43,345 bases of DNA from JAOBAU01 sp034667465 (GTDB lineage Bacteria > Acidobacteriota > Thermoanaerobaculia > Gp7-AA8), in assembly GCA_034667465.1 (NCBI GenBank), contig JAXDJV010000011.1, positions 1-43,345 of the forward strand. The letters are read 5' to 3'. The position numbers and the translations under genes were made by a program. Below the pieces are notes generated by a model, which was given only the letters and a program-made list of their open reading frames with translations, searched no databases and was not told where the DNA came from. This document shows positions 30,752 to 38,575 of the stretch, in pieces; position 1 is the stretch's first letter; the number at the start of each line of letters is the position of its first letter.

Positions 30752-32449
30752 GCTCGCGTCGCGCGCGGCGCGGAACTCATCGCCGGCATTCCAGTTCGGC
30801 ATCGTCGCGGCGTTCGCCGCTTCCCATCCGAGCCAGAAACCGAGCTGCGACATCTGCACGCCTTCCGACCAGTCCCACTTCGGATCGAACTCGTCGCTCG
30901 GTTGGTGATAGCGATTCTCGCGGTAATCGTCGGTCTGCTGCTTGCCCCACTCCGCGCTTTTGCCGATCACTTCGTGGCCGGGATCGACGGAGAACGCCGG
31001 GATGCCGACCTTGCTGAGGCTGAAGTGATCGGAGCGGTAGTAGTGACCCTGCTCCGGTTCGGCGTCGGGAACGATTTTGATGCCGAGCGCTTTCGTGACG
31101 CGCTGCGCGGTCGGATAGAACGACGTCCGCTCGACGCCGTTGAGCGTGACGTCCTTCAGGCGGCCGATCTCGAAGATCGAGTCGTAGTTGATGTTGAGCG
31201 CGATGCGGCCGGCGGGAATCGTCGGATTGAGACCGTAGAACGCGGAGCCGAGCAGTCCCTGCTCTTCGGCGGCGACGGCGACGAAGTAGATGGACCGCTT
31301 CGGAGCGGGCTTCGTCTTCGCCCAGACGCGACCCATCTCGATGAGCGCCGCGCAACCGCTGGCGTTGTCGATGGCGCCGTTGTAGATCCGGTCGCCGTTC
31401 TTGTCGGGCGTGCCGATGCCGAGATGATCGTGATGCGCGGTGTAGAGCACGGCTTCGTTTTTCAGCTTCGCGTCGGAGCCTTCCAGCTTCGCGACGACGT
31501 TCGCGCTGTCGAACGGACGGATGTTCGAGACCATGTTGCCGGTGAGGCGATAGCCGAGCGAGACCGGCTTGAAATCACGCGACGCGGCCGCTTTCGTCAG
31601 CGCATCGAGATCGAGACCGGCGGCGGTGAAGAGCTTCTTCGCGACGTCGGAAGTGATCCAGCTCGCGAACTTCACCGACGGCTCGCCGCTCTTCAGTTTG
31701 ATGAACGACTTCTCACCGCCCCATGAATTGCGGACGACGCTCCACGGATAGCCGGCGGCATCGTTCGTGTGAATGAGGATGACGCCCTGCGCGCCTTTCA
31801 GTCCGCCGATCTCGTACTTGTAGGTCCAGCGGCCGTAGTACGTGCGCGCTTTTCCTTTGAAGAGATCGGGCTCGCCGGCGCTGGCCGGCGGATCGTCGAC
31901 GAGCATGACGAGCGTCTTGCCGCGCGTGTCGAGTCCTTTGTAGTCATCCCATTTGTACTCGGGCGCGTCGACGCCGTGTCCGACGAAGACGAGCTCGGAG
32001 TCGAGCGTCGAAGCCGGAACCTGCGACTGATCGTTGGCGACGAAGTCGTCGAGGTGCCTGAGCGGACCGATCGTCGGCGCCCCTTCTTTGGTGAAGGAGA
32101 TCGAAGACTTCGCCGAATCCATGGCGATGCCGAGCAGCGGCACTTTCTGGTAGTACGTGCCGTTGTCGCCGGCGGGCTGGAGTCCGGCCGCTTCGAACTG
32201 TGCGGCGATGTACTGCATCGCGAGCTCGTCGCCGCGCGTGCCGGGACCGCGGCCTTCAAGCAGATCGCTCGACAGGAACTTGTCGTGCGCGGCGAGCGCT
32301 TTCGCGTCGAAGGCGTCGAGCGACGACTTCACCGGCGCCGGAATCGTGGCGGATGAAGCCGCCTTCGGCGGCGCGGCCGACGCGGTGTGATGAGCGAACA
32401 GAGGAAGGGGAAGCAGAAGAAGGAACGAGAAGGACCGCAATCGTTGCAT
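30740..32449 (-). CDS. Secreted M28 family zinc peptidase with PA-like insert
   Basis: A 569-residue protein from the ATG at 32449, preceded by AAAGGAG. A signal peptide (about 1-26) is followed by a protease domain with a PA-like insert (about 150-290). Zinc ligands are visible in AHHDHLG (H340), AIDNASG (D361), AAEEQGLLG (E395/E396) and YRSDHFSL. M28 enzymes are aminopeptidases or glutamate carboxypeptidase-like. It would act in the periplasm or outside the cell on peptides. It is divergent from the small secreted protein at 32518. Confidence 0.92.
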   Translation of the reverse strand: MQRLRSFSFLLLLPLPLFAHHTASAAPPKAASSATIPAPVKSSLDAFDAKALAAHDKFLSSDLLEGRGPGTRGDELAMQYIAAQFEAAGLQPAGDNGTYYQKVPLLGIAMDSAKSSISFTKEGAPTIGPLRHLDDFVANDQSQVPASTLDSELVFVGHGVDAPEYKWDDYKGLDTRGKTLVMLVDDPPASAGEPDLFKGKARTYYGRWTYKYEIGGLKGAQGVILIHTNDAAGYPWSVVRNSWGGEKSFIKLKSGEPSVKFASWITSDVAKKLFTAAGLDLDALTKAAASRDFKPVSLGYRLTGNMVSNIRPFDSANVVAKLEGSDAKLKNEAVLYTAHHDHLGIGTPDKNGDRIYNGAIDNASGCAALIEMGRVWAKTKPAPKRSIYFVAVAAEEQGLLGSAFYGLNPTIPAGRIALNINYDSIFEIGRLKDVTLNGVERTSFYPTAQRVTKALGIKIVPDAEPEQGHYYRSDHFSLSKVGIPAFSVDPGHEVIGKSAEWGKQQTDDYRENRYHQPSDEFDPKWDWSEGVQMSQLGFWLGWEAANAATMPNWNAGDEFRAARDASLGK

Positions 32450-32517
32450 GTTTGCTCCTTTGCGAGTGGCCGCCGCGCGAGACAATGGCGGGCGGCGCAC
32501 AGGATACCGGAGGAACA

Positions 32518-32919
32518 TTGATCGGAAGGCTGACGATTTCTGCGATGTTGTTGATGAGCATGCCGCTCACGGCGGCGACGGTGAAGGGAACCGTCACCAT
32601 CGATCGCGTTCCGCTGGCGGGCGTTGTCGTGACGCTCGATTCGAACCGAACGACGGTGACCGACGCCAACGGTGCGTTCGCGTTCGACAACGTTCCTGCC
32701 GGAAGTCGTGTTGTTCGTGCGGAACTCGCAGGATTGAAGATGGCGAGGAAGCCGAAGCCACTGAAGGTAACGCACGACCAGGACTTGCAGGTGGCGATTG
32801 CAATGAAGCTCGCTCAGCGCATCGAGACGGTCACAGTCGGCTGTTCGCGCGAGCGCGAAGAAGGTGCCGTGTTCACAATGAGCAAATCGGGAGCGGATAA
32901 GTTGCCTATAGGTCACTGA
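32518..32919 (+). CDS. Small secreted carboxypeptidase-regulatory-like protein, paralogue 1
   Basis: A 133-residue protein from a TTG with GGAGGAAC just upstream; the frame is open further up to 32485. A signal peptide (1-20) is followed by one transthyretin-like beta-sandwich domain: VKGTVTIDRVPLAGVVVTLD, then GAFAFDNVPAGSRVVRAELAG, as in the peptidase-associated regulatory domains of TonB receptors. A single Cys follows (VTVGCSRE). The C-terminus DKLPIGH is identical to that of the next gene. The role is unknown; it may be a cell-surface or substrate-contact module. Confidence 0.7.
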   Translation: MIGRLTISAMLLMSMPLTAATVKGTVTIDRVPLAGVVVTLDSNRTTVTDANGAFAFDNVPAGSRVVRAELAGLKMARKPKPLKVTHDQDLQVAIAMKLAQRIETVTVGCSREREEGAVFTMSKSGADKLPIGH

Positions 32920-32922
32920 ACA

Positions 32923-33330
32923 ATGCGAACACTGACAATTTCATTTGCGCTGCTCCTTTTCACACTGCCGCTGGTCGCGGTGACGATTCGTGGCAACGTG
33001 ACCATTGGCCATGAGAGTCCATTGCCGGGAACGACTGTTTCAATCAAAGTCCGCGACACGATCCGAACGACTGTCACTGACGTCAGCGGTGCGTTTGCCT
33101 TTGAGAACGTTCCCGAAGGGAGTTACATCGTACGCGCGGAAATCGCCGGATTCAAAATGGCGAAGAAAGCGAAACCGATCAGAATCACCCGTAATGACGT
33201 GCGCATCGCGATCGCAATGAAAATCGAACCCGGAATCGTCATCTGCGAGCGAGGCGAGCCGATACGCGACGACGGTCCCTCCTTCACAATGTCGCAACGC
33301 GACGCAGACAAGCTACCTATAGGTCACTGA
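32923..33330 (+). CDS. Small secreted carboxypeptidase-regulatory-like protein, paralogue 2
   Basis: A 135-residue tandem paralogue of the preceding gene: signal peptide (1-19), IRGNVTIGHESPLPGTTVSI, GAFAFENVPEGSYIVRAEIAG, and a C-terminus FTMSQRDADKLPIGH that matches the first copy. The 3' DNA (CCTATAGGTCACTGA) is also identical in both genes and provides an AGG 7-10 nt before the next start codon. The TGA is immediately followed by the ATG of the DUF3052-like gene. Base composition is less GC-rich than nearby genes. Confidence 0.72.
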   Translation: MRTLTISFALLLFTLPLVAVTIRGNVTIGHESPLPGTTVSIKVRDTIRTTVTDVSGAFAFENVPEGSYIVRAEIAGFKMAKKAKPIRITRNDVRIAIAMKIEPGIVICERGEPIRDDGPSFTMSQRDADKLPIGH

Positions 33331-33936
33331 ATGGGAAACGAAGCGCTTTGCCGTGTTGAAGTTGATGGCCGCTCCGCCGAGGCAAAAGTACTGCTCGAGA
33401 CTTCCGAGCTGATCGTTCGCGGGGCCATGAAACTGCGCATCCCCTTTGCCGAAATCGAAAAAGTCGACGCCGCGGGCGGCGTCCTGCGGGTACGATGGGG
33501 CGGCAGAGAAGGACGGTTCAGCGTGGGAACACAAGCCGCGAAATGGGCAGACAAGATCCGCAATCCGAAAAGTGTCTTCGACAAGCTCGGCATCAAGCCC
33601 GGCCAGCGCATCACAGCGCTCGGCGCGCTCGATGACGATTTCGTCGCGCAACTGGCCGAGGTCGGCGAAGTGTCGCGACGGCCGCGCAACAACAGCGACC
33701 TCGTCTTTTACGCCGTCTGGCGCCGCGATCAGCTCGACAAGATCACGTCGCTGTGTGACCTCCTCACGCCGGCCGGCGCGCTCTGGGTCATCCGTCCGAA
33801 AGCAGCCGAGGCCGTCAGCGAAGCCGACGTCATGGCGGCCGGAAAGGCGGCGGGACTGGTCGACGTGAAGGTCGTCCGCTTCTCGGAAACCCACACCGCT
33901 GAAAAATTTGTGGTCCCTCGCCAAAATCGGGGGTAG
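33331..33936 (+). CDS. DUF3052-like protein
   Basis: A 201-residue cytoplasmic protein. The N-terminal part (1-60) has a small beta domain with EVDGRSAEAKVLLETSELI; the C-terminal part (about 80-195) has KLGIKPGQRITALG, DLVFYAVWRRDQL and LTPAGALWVIRPK, the pattern of DUF3052, a family of unknown function. The start follows the upstream stop with no gap, so it is translationally coupled to the secreted paralogues. Confidence 0.65.
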   Translation: MGNEALCRVEVDGRSAEAKVLLETSELIVRGAMKLRIPFAEIEKVDAAGGVLRVRWGGREGRFSVGTQAAKWADKIRNPKSVFDKLGIKPGQRITALGALDDDFVAQLAEVGEVSRRPRNNSDLVFYAVWRRDQLDKITSLCDLLTPAGALWVIRPKAAEAVSEADVMAAGKAAGLVDVKVVRFSETHTAEKFVVPRQNRG

Positions 33937-33968
33937 GGAAAACGCGACCTAAATCACTCCTTTACAGA

Positions 33969-34190
33969 GTGACTTATAAACTCACCGATCTCGACCTCTC
34001 TTTCTCTCCTCACCTGCCGCTGCAGGAGCGAGTGCTCGACAAGCTCGCCGACATTCTCTTCGCCAGCGACGAAATCCTGGACATGCTCCGCAGCGAGCAT
34101 CCGCGCTCGTTCGACGACGACGGCGTCGAACGCTGCGTCGACGGGATTTACCAGCAGGTGAACGAGTTGATGAAACGCCTGTCGGACTGA
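33969..34190 (+). CDS. Small acidic protein of unknown function
   Basis: A 73-residue protein beginning at GTG (MTYKLTDLDLSFSPHLPLQE), predicted mostly helical, with a Leu/Asp-rich C-terminal half that could be a short coiled coil. No ribosome binding site is obvious, and it lies 32 nt after the DUF3052-like gene. Codon usage (GC-rich third positions) supports coding. Not recognised. Confidence 0.5.
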   Translation: MTYKLTDLDLSFSPHLPLQERVLDKLADILFASDEILDMLRSEHPRSFDDDGVERCVDGIYQQVNELMKRLSD

Positions 34191-34212
34191 CGCCTTTAGT
34201 TTCCCGGCGCCA

Positions 34213-34241
34213 TCGACACGGCGGAGACTCGTCCCTATGAT
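34213..34241 (+). promoter_or_regulatory. Sigma-70-type promoter of the SDR gene
   Basis: TCGACA (34213-34218), a 17-nt spacer and TATGAT (34236-34241) match the consensus at 5 of 6 positions each. The leader would be about 25 nt and carries AGAGAGG as the Shine-Dalgarno. Confidence 0.6.
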
Positions 34242-34273
34242 GACGGACTCAACTTCCGTTAAGAGAGGTCTTC

Positions 34274-35083
34274 ATGCTGCCGGATAAAACGTTCGAAGGA
34301 CGCGTCGGGATCATCACCGGCGGAGCGACAGGGATCGGTTTCTCCGTCGCGAAAGAGCTCTCAAAACTCGGTGCGACGGTCGTCATCGCCAGCCGCAAAG
34401 AAGAGAATCTTCAGAAAGCGGTCGAAGAGATCCGCAGCGCCGGCGGGCGCGCCGAGTATCACGTGCTCGACGTCCGCGACGCCGAAGCGGTCGAAGCGAT
34501 GGCGGCGAAGGTCGAGAGCGATCATGGAAAGATCGACTTCCTCGTGAACAACGCCGCCGGCAACTTCATCGCCGCGGCCGAGGAGCTGTCGACGAACGGC
34601 TGGAACTCGGTGATCGGCATCGTGCTCAACGGCACGTTCTACTGCACGAGCGCGGTCGGCAAGCGGATGATCGCGAAGAAGAACGGCGGCGTGATGCTGA
34701 ACGTGATCGCGAACTACGCGTGGACCGGCGCGCCGGGCGTCGTGCATTCCGCGAGCGCGAAGGCCGGCGTGCTGGCGATGACGCAGACGCTGGCGGTCGA
34801 GTGGGCGCGTCACAAGATTCGCGTGAACGCGATCGCGCCGGGACCGGTGCACACCGAGGGAGCGTCGAAGCGCCTGTTTCCCGATCCGATGATCGAGGAA
34901 GGGATTCGCAAGACGATTCCGCTGCGGCGCTTCGCGACGCTCGAGGAAGTGGCGAACGCGGCGTCGTATCTGCTGTCGGATTACGCGTCGTACGTGACCG
35001 GCGAAGCGTTCGTAATCGACGGCGGGCAGTGGCTGTCGGGCGCCGATTACTGGACGCGTTTGAAGCAGATGGTGCCGCGGTAG
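34274..35083 (+). CDS. SDR oxidoreductase, 2,4-dienoyl-CoA reductase-like
   Basis: A 269-residue short-chain dehydrogenase. The NAD(P) motif is TGGATGIG (15-22), followed by NNAAGNF and the active region HSASAKAGVLAMTQTLAVEW, in which the usual Tyr is replaced and the Lys retained. NAAGNF together with SASAKAG and IAPGPVHTEG is the pattern of DECR-type 2,4-dienoyl-CoA reductases used in unsaturated fatty acid oxidation. It stands alone with its own promoter and converges on the M20 hydrolase gene. Confidence 0.85.
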   Translation: MLPDKTFEGRVGIITGGATGIGFSVAKELSKLGATVVIASRKEENLQKAVEEIRSAGGRAEYHVLDVRDAEAVEAMAAKVESDHGKIDFLVNNAAGNFIAAAEELSTNGWNSVIGIVLNGTFYCTSAVGKRMIAKKNGGVMLNVIANYAWTGAPGVVHSASAKAGVLAMTQTLAVEWARHKIRVNAIAPGPVHTEGASKRLFPDPMIEEGIRKTIPLRRFATLEEVANAASYLLSDYASYVTGEAFVIDGGQWLSGADYWTRLKQMVPR

Positions 35084-35087
35084 CGCG

Positions 35088-36353
35088 CTACTGCTTCAGG
35101 TAATCGACGGCAACGTTCGCCATCGCGCGAATGCCGAGGAGCAGTCCGCTCTCGTCGACGTAAAACTTCGGCGAGTGATTCGACGGCGCGTCTTCGGCGG
35201 TCACGTTCTTCGGTCGCGTGCCGATCCAGAAAAAGAGTCCCGGCACTTTCTGCTGATAGAACGAGAAGTCTTCGGCGCCGAGGACCGGATTGACGACGAA
35301 CGTCTTGTCGGCGCCGGCCACGCGTCGCAGCGTCGGCGCCATCTTTTCGGTCAGCGCGCGATCGTTGAACGTGATCGGATAGCCGGCGGTGATCGTCACC
35401 GATGCGGTCGCGCCGCCACTCGTGGCGATGTTCTCCGCGGTGCGGCGAATGCGCGTGTGAATCTCGTCGCGCATGTGCGCGTCGAGCGAGCGAATCGTGC
35501 CGAGCATCTCGACGCTGTCTGGAATGATGTTGTTGCGCACCCCGCCGCGGATCATGCCGACGGTGACGATCGACGGCGCCAGCGACGCGTCGACCTGACG
35601 GCTCGGAATCGTCTGCAAGCCGAGCACGATTTGCGACGCGATGACGATCGGATCGACACCGAGCCACGGATACGCGCCGTGCGTCTGCCTGCCGTGCACG
35701 ACGATCTTGAATGAGTCGACGGCGGCCATCATCGACTCCGGCCGATACGCGAGCTCGCCGACGGCGAAGCGCGACGTGACGTGCAAACCGAAGACGGCGT
35801 CGACTTTCGGATTGTCGAGCGCCCCTTCTTTCACCATCAGCGCGGCGCCCCCGTCTTCGCCGTCGGGCGCTCCTTCTTCCGCGGGCTGAAAGAGGAAGAC
35901 GACGGTGCCGGCGAGATCGTGTTTCATCGCGAGAATTTCGGCGACGCCGAGGAGGATCGCGACGTGCGCGTCGTGTCCGCAGGCGTGCATGACGCCGACT
36001 TCCTGTCCGTTGTACGTCGTGCGCACCGTCGACTTGAACGGCACGTCGACCTGCTCCTCGACCGGCAGCGCGTCCATGTCGGCGCGCAGCGCGACGACTT
36101 TCCCCGATTTCGCGCCGCGCAGAATGCCGACGACACCGGTGTGCGCGATCGGCGTGCGCACTTCGATGCCGAGCGATGTCAGGCGATCGACGATCAGCTT
36201 CTGCGTCCGCGTTTCGCGGTTGCCGAGCTCGGGATGCTGATGAATGTCGCGGCGCGTTTCGATGACGCTCTGCTCGACCTTCGCGGCGGCGGTGTCGATG
36301 TTGTCGGCGGCGACTGCGGTCATGGCTGCTCCGATGAAAAGCGCGGCGAACAT
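35088..36353 (-). CDS. Secreted M20-family amidohydrolase
   Basis: A 421-residue protein from the ATG at 36353. It has a signal peptide (1-16), RRDIHQHPELGNRE, ALRADMDALPV, MHACGHDAHVAILLG and EEGAPDGEDGG, the metal-binding and catalytic blocks of M20D amidohydrolases (hippurate or IAA-amino acid hydrolase type). It removes an acyl group from an N-acyl amino acid or similar amide. TAAACT 7 nt before the ATG suggests a leaderless transcript; the frame continues upstream to 36455 through repeat DNA. Confidence 0.92.
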   Translation of the reverse strand: MFAALFIGAAMTAVAADNIDTAAAKVEQSVIETRRDIHQHPELGNRETRTQKLIVDRLTSLGIEVRTPIAHTGVVGILRGAKSGKVVALRADMDALPVEEQVDVPFKSTVRTTYNGQEVGVMHACGHDAHVAILLGVAEILAMKHDLAGTVVFLFQPAEEGAPDGEDGGAALMVKEGALDNPKVDAVFGLHVTSRFAVGELAYRPESMMAAVDSFKIVVHGRQTHGAYPWLGVDPIVIASQIVLGLQTIPSRQVDASLAPSIVTVGMIRGGVRNNIIPDSVEMLGTIRSLDAHMRDEIHTRIRRTAENIATSGGATASVTITAGYPITFNDRALTEKMAPTLRRVAGADKTFVVNPVLGAEDFSFYQQKVPGLFFWIGTRPKNVTAEDAPSNHSPKFYVDESGLLLGIRAMANVAVDYLKQ

Positions 36354-36360
36354 GGGCGGG

Positions 36361-36366
36361 AGTTTA
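36361..36366 (-). promoter_or_regulatory. Probable -10 box of the M20 amidohydrolase gene
   Basis: TAAACT on the minus strand lies 7 nt before the ATG at 36353; no Shine-Dalgarno is present. Confidence 0.45.
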
Positions 36367-36376
36367 TCGAAGTGTG

Positions 36377-36425
36377 GCGCCGGTCGCTTCGGCCGGCGCT
36401 TCGTGGCGGGCGAAGCGCCCGCCAC
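36377..36425. repeat. Two adjacent GC-rich hairpins
   Basis: GCGCCGG (36377-36383) pairs with CCGGCGC (36393-36399). Then GTGGCGGGCG (36403-36412) pairs perfectly with CGCCCGCCAC (36416-36425) around AAG. They lie between the stop of the 95-residue gene and the M20 start. Likely a dispersed repeat. Confidence 0.75.
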
Positions 36426-36456
36426 CACATTGAGAAGCAGAAGCGGAAGCATCATG

Positions 36457-36744
36457 TCAGCGCGCGGCGATCGCGGCGCGGAGCTTCTCCGCTTTGTCGA
36501 TCAGCTCCGTGAACCACTCGGCGAAGTGCGGTTCCTGCCGTTCGTCGGCGACCGCTTTCACGCCCGACGCCATGGCGATGAACTGATCGATGAACGTCCG
36601 CAGATCGTCGCCGCCACCGAGTGCGACAAGCGTCGCCGCCTGATGTTCGATCGCTTTGAAAGCCTGCAGCGCCTGCGCGTATTCGTTGCTGAAGTAGTCG
36701 AAGTTCGCGCGCGGGTCGGGCGTGGTCTGTTCGTCGTCGGCCAT
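36457..36744 (-). CDS. Small helical protein of unknown function
   Basis: A 95-residue acidic, Ala-rich and probably all-helical cytoplasmic protein (FDYFSNEYAQALQAFKAIEH, then PHFAEWFTELIDKAEKLR). No signal peptide or cysteine. TAAACT (36754-36759) lies 9 nt before the ATG, inside the end of the upstream amidohydrolase gene. Not recognised. Confidence 0.55.
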   Translation of the reverse strand: MADDEQTTPDPRANFDYFSNEYAQALQAFKAIEHQAATLVALGGGDDLRTFIDQFIAMASGVKAVADERQEPHFAEWFTELIDKAEKLRAAIAAR

Positions 36745-36756
36745 GGGTCGCTCAGT

Positions 36757-37998
36757 TTACTTTGCAACGGCGCTCAGTTCTTCGATCGAGCGAACGACGC
36801 CGGCGCGAACGACGTAACGAACTTTGCGGAAGTTCGCGACGTCGCGCGACGGATCGCCGCCGAGGATCACGAGGTCGGCAGCTTTGCCCGGCTCGATCGT
36901 GCCGGTCTCGGCGCTGACGCCCATCGCGCGGCTGGCGGTCGACGTCGACGCGACGATCACCTGCATCGGCGTCATGCCGCTGGCCTGCATCGCATCGAGC
37001 TCCGCGTAAATCGCCGGACCGTGAAGCGTGAGCGGATTGCCGGCGTCGGTGCCGGTGGCGATCGGGATTCCGGCGTCGACGAGCTTCTTCAGATTCGCGC
37101 GCGCGACACGCACTCGCTCGGCGGTGCGCTGCTCGCGTTGCGCGACCTGCTCCTCGGTGACCGAACCGCGATCGAGCGTCGCCGTCTCCGCGACTTTCGC
37201 CAGCGTGGCGCGATCGACACAGCCGTTCGGATCATCGACGATCGCCGGCGTGCGATGAACGAGCGACTGGAACATGCGCACGTAGCCATCCATCACCGTC
37301 AGCGTCGGCGTGACGATCGTCCCGTTCTTTTTCGCGAGGTCGATGAACTCCTGATCGATCGGGACGTCCCAGACGCTGTGCACGAGCAGCGTCGCGCCCG
37401 CGCGCAATGCCGCTTTCGCTTCGGCGAGACCGGTGGCGTGCACGATGAGCGGCAGCTTCAGCCGTCGCGCTTCTTCGCCTGCGGCGGCGACGAACGGCGC
37501 GGTCGTTTCGATCGGCAGCTCTTTGTTGACGATGTACCAGACCTTCACCGCGTGCGAGCCGTGCGCGGCGAGATAGCGCACGCCGTTGCGCGCGGCGTCG
37601 GCGTCTTTCAGCGCCATGAACTGCCGTTCGGCGGGAAGGTTGAGCCAGTGATCGAGCGTCGACAGCAGCGGACCGGCGGCGACGACGCGCGGCGCGCGCA
37701 TGTCGTTCGCGAACGTCTCGTGCAATTGCAGCGTCCAGGGATATCCGCCGACGTCGAACACCGACGTGACGCCGGAACAGACGTACGAGCGCGCGAAGCG
37801 CTGCGGGTTCGCTTTCAGATCGGCTTCGACTTCCTCGTACGGATGTTTTGCACGAACGTCGAGCGCGTCGGGCCGCGCATCCGCCCAGCCGGTTTGCGAG
37901 AAATGCACGTGCGTGTCGATCAGGCCGGGAGTGATCCACATCCCTTTCGCGTCGATGGTCGTCACCCCTTCCGGAACCGCGCATGACGTCCGGCGCAA
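36757..37998 (-). pseudogene. Amidohydrolase domain, C-terminal part of a frameshifted gene
   Basis: This frame encodes an imidazolonepropionase-like amidohydrolase: TPGLIDTHVHF (metal-binding HxH), SYVCSGVTSVFDVGG, HAVKVWYIVNKEL, IVHATGLAEAK, LVHSVWD, GTDAGNP and a C-terminal DLVILGGDPSRDV. It has no credible start of its own. The missing N-terminal strand (TLIDGRGGAPIANANVIIRD) is encoded upstream in another frame (37962-38519). Removing 2 nt from the GCGC at 37979-37982 would join them into one protein of about 586 residues. It could be a real mutation or a sequencing error. Confidence 0.75.
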
Positions 37999-38519
37999 TC
38001 GATTTTCCCGTCGCGAATGATGACGTTCGCGTTCGCGATCGGCGCGCCGCCGCGGCCGTCGATGAGCGTCGGGCCGATCAGTGCGCGCGGCGGAGCGGGC
38101 GTGCCGGGCGGCGCATCGATCGCACCGGTGATGGCGATCTTCCAGCCGTCAGCGGTTCGCAGAAAGAGTCGTTCGGAGATGCCCGCATGCTCGTCGGCGC
38201 CGTAGCGAACGCGATAGCGATACGTGCCGTAAACGACGCCCGGCTGCACCGGCAGGAGATGGATGTCGGATGCGTCGATCGTGTCGGGCCACGCGCTGCC
38301 GGCGCTCTTCGAGAAGCCGGCGTAGCCGATTTGAAATCCGGACGGGCCGCCGCGCGCGAGCTTTTCGCTTTGCAGATAACACGACAGATATTTCGCCGTG
38401 TCGCGCTGTCGAATCGCATCGATGTTGCGCTCGAAGACGGATCGCGCGGCGGCGACGTCTTCCGCTTCGTCGGCAATGAGCGGGACGGCGAACAGAAAGA
38501 CAAGAAAAACGAAACGCAT
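37962..38519 (-). pseudogene. Signal peptide plus NTF2-like domain, N-terminal part of the frameshifted amidohydrolase
   Basis: A 185-residue frame. Signal peptide (1-16), then an NTF2/DUF4440-like domain (about 18-130; AARSVFERNIDAIRQRDTAK, RLFLRTADGWKIAITGAID), then TLIDGRGGAPIANANVIIRD, the usual first strand of an amidohydrolase. It runs out of frame at the 37979-37982 GCGC. The intact gene would fuse a stress- or cofactor-type NTF2 domain to a secreted amidohydrolase. TAGACT lies 6 nt before the ATG. Confidence 0.7.
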
Positions 38520-38525
38520 CCGCGC

Positions 38526-38531
38526 AGTCTA
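38526..38531 (-). promoter_or_regulatory. Probable -10 box of the NTF2-amidohydrolase gene
   Basis: TAGACT on the minus strand lies 6 nt before the ATG at 38519. It is 11 nt from the opposing TAGAAT at 38543-38548, giving nearly overlapping divergent promoters. Confidence 0.4.
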
Positions 38532-38542
38532 AATCCGTGCGC

Positions 38543-38548
38543 TAGAAT
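38543..38548 (+). promoter_or_regulatory. Probable -10 box of the first VWA gene
   Basis: TAGAAT on the plus strand lies 27 nt before the ATG at 38576, leaving a short leader with GGGAG as the ribosome binding site. No clear -35. Confidence 0.4.
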
Positions 38549-38575
38549 GTTCGCGCCGGTACCGGGAGATGAGTA

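Noticed and set aside
36244..37986. 580-codon plus-strand open frame opposite the amidohydrolase gene
   Set aside because: No domain signal, composition typical of a shadow; the minus strand encodes a clear amidohydrolase.
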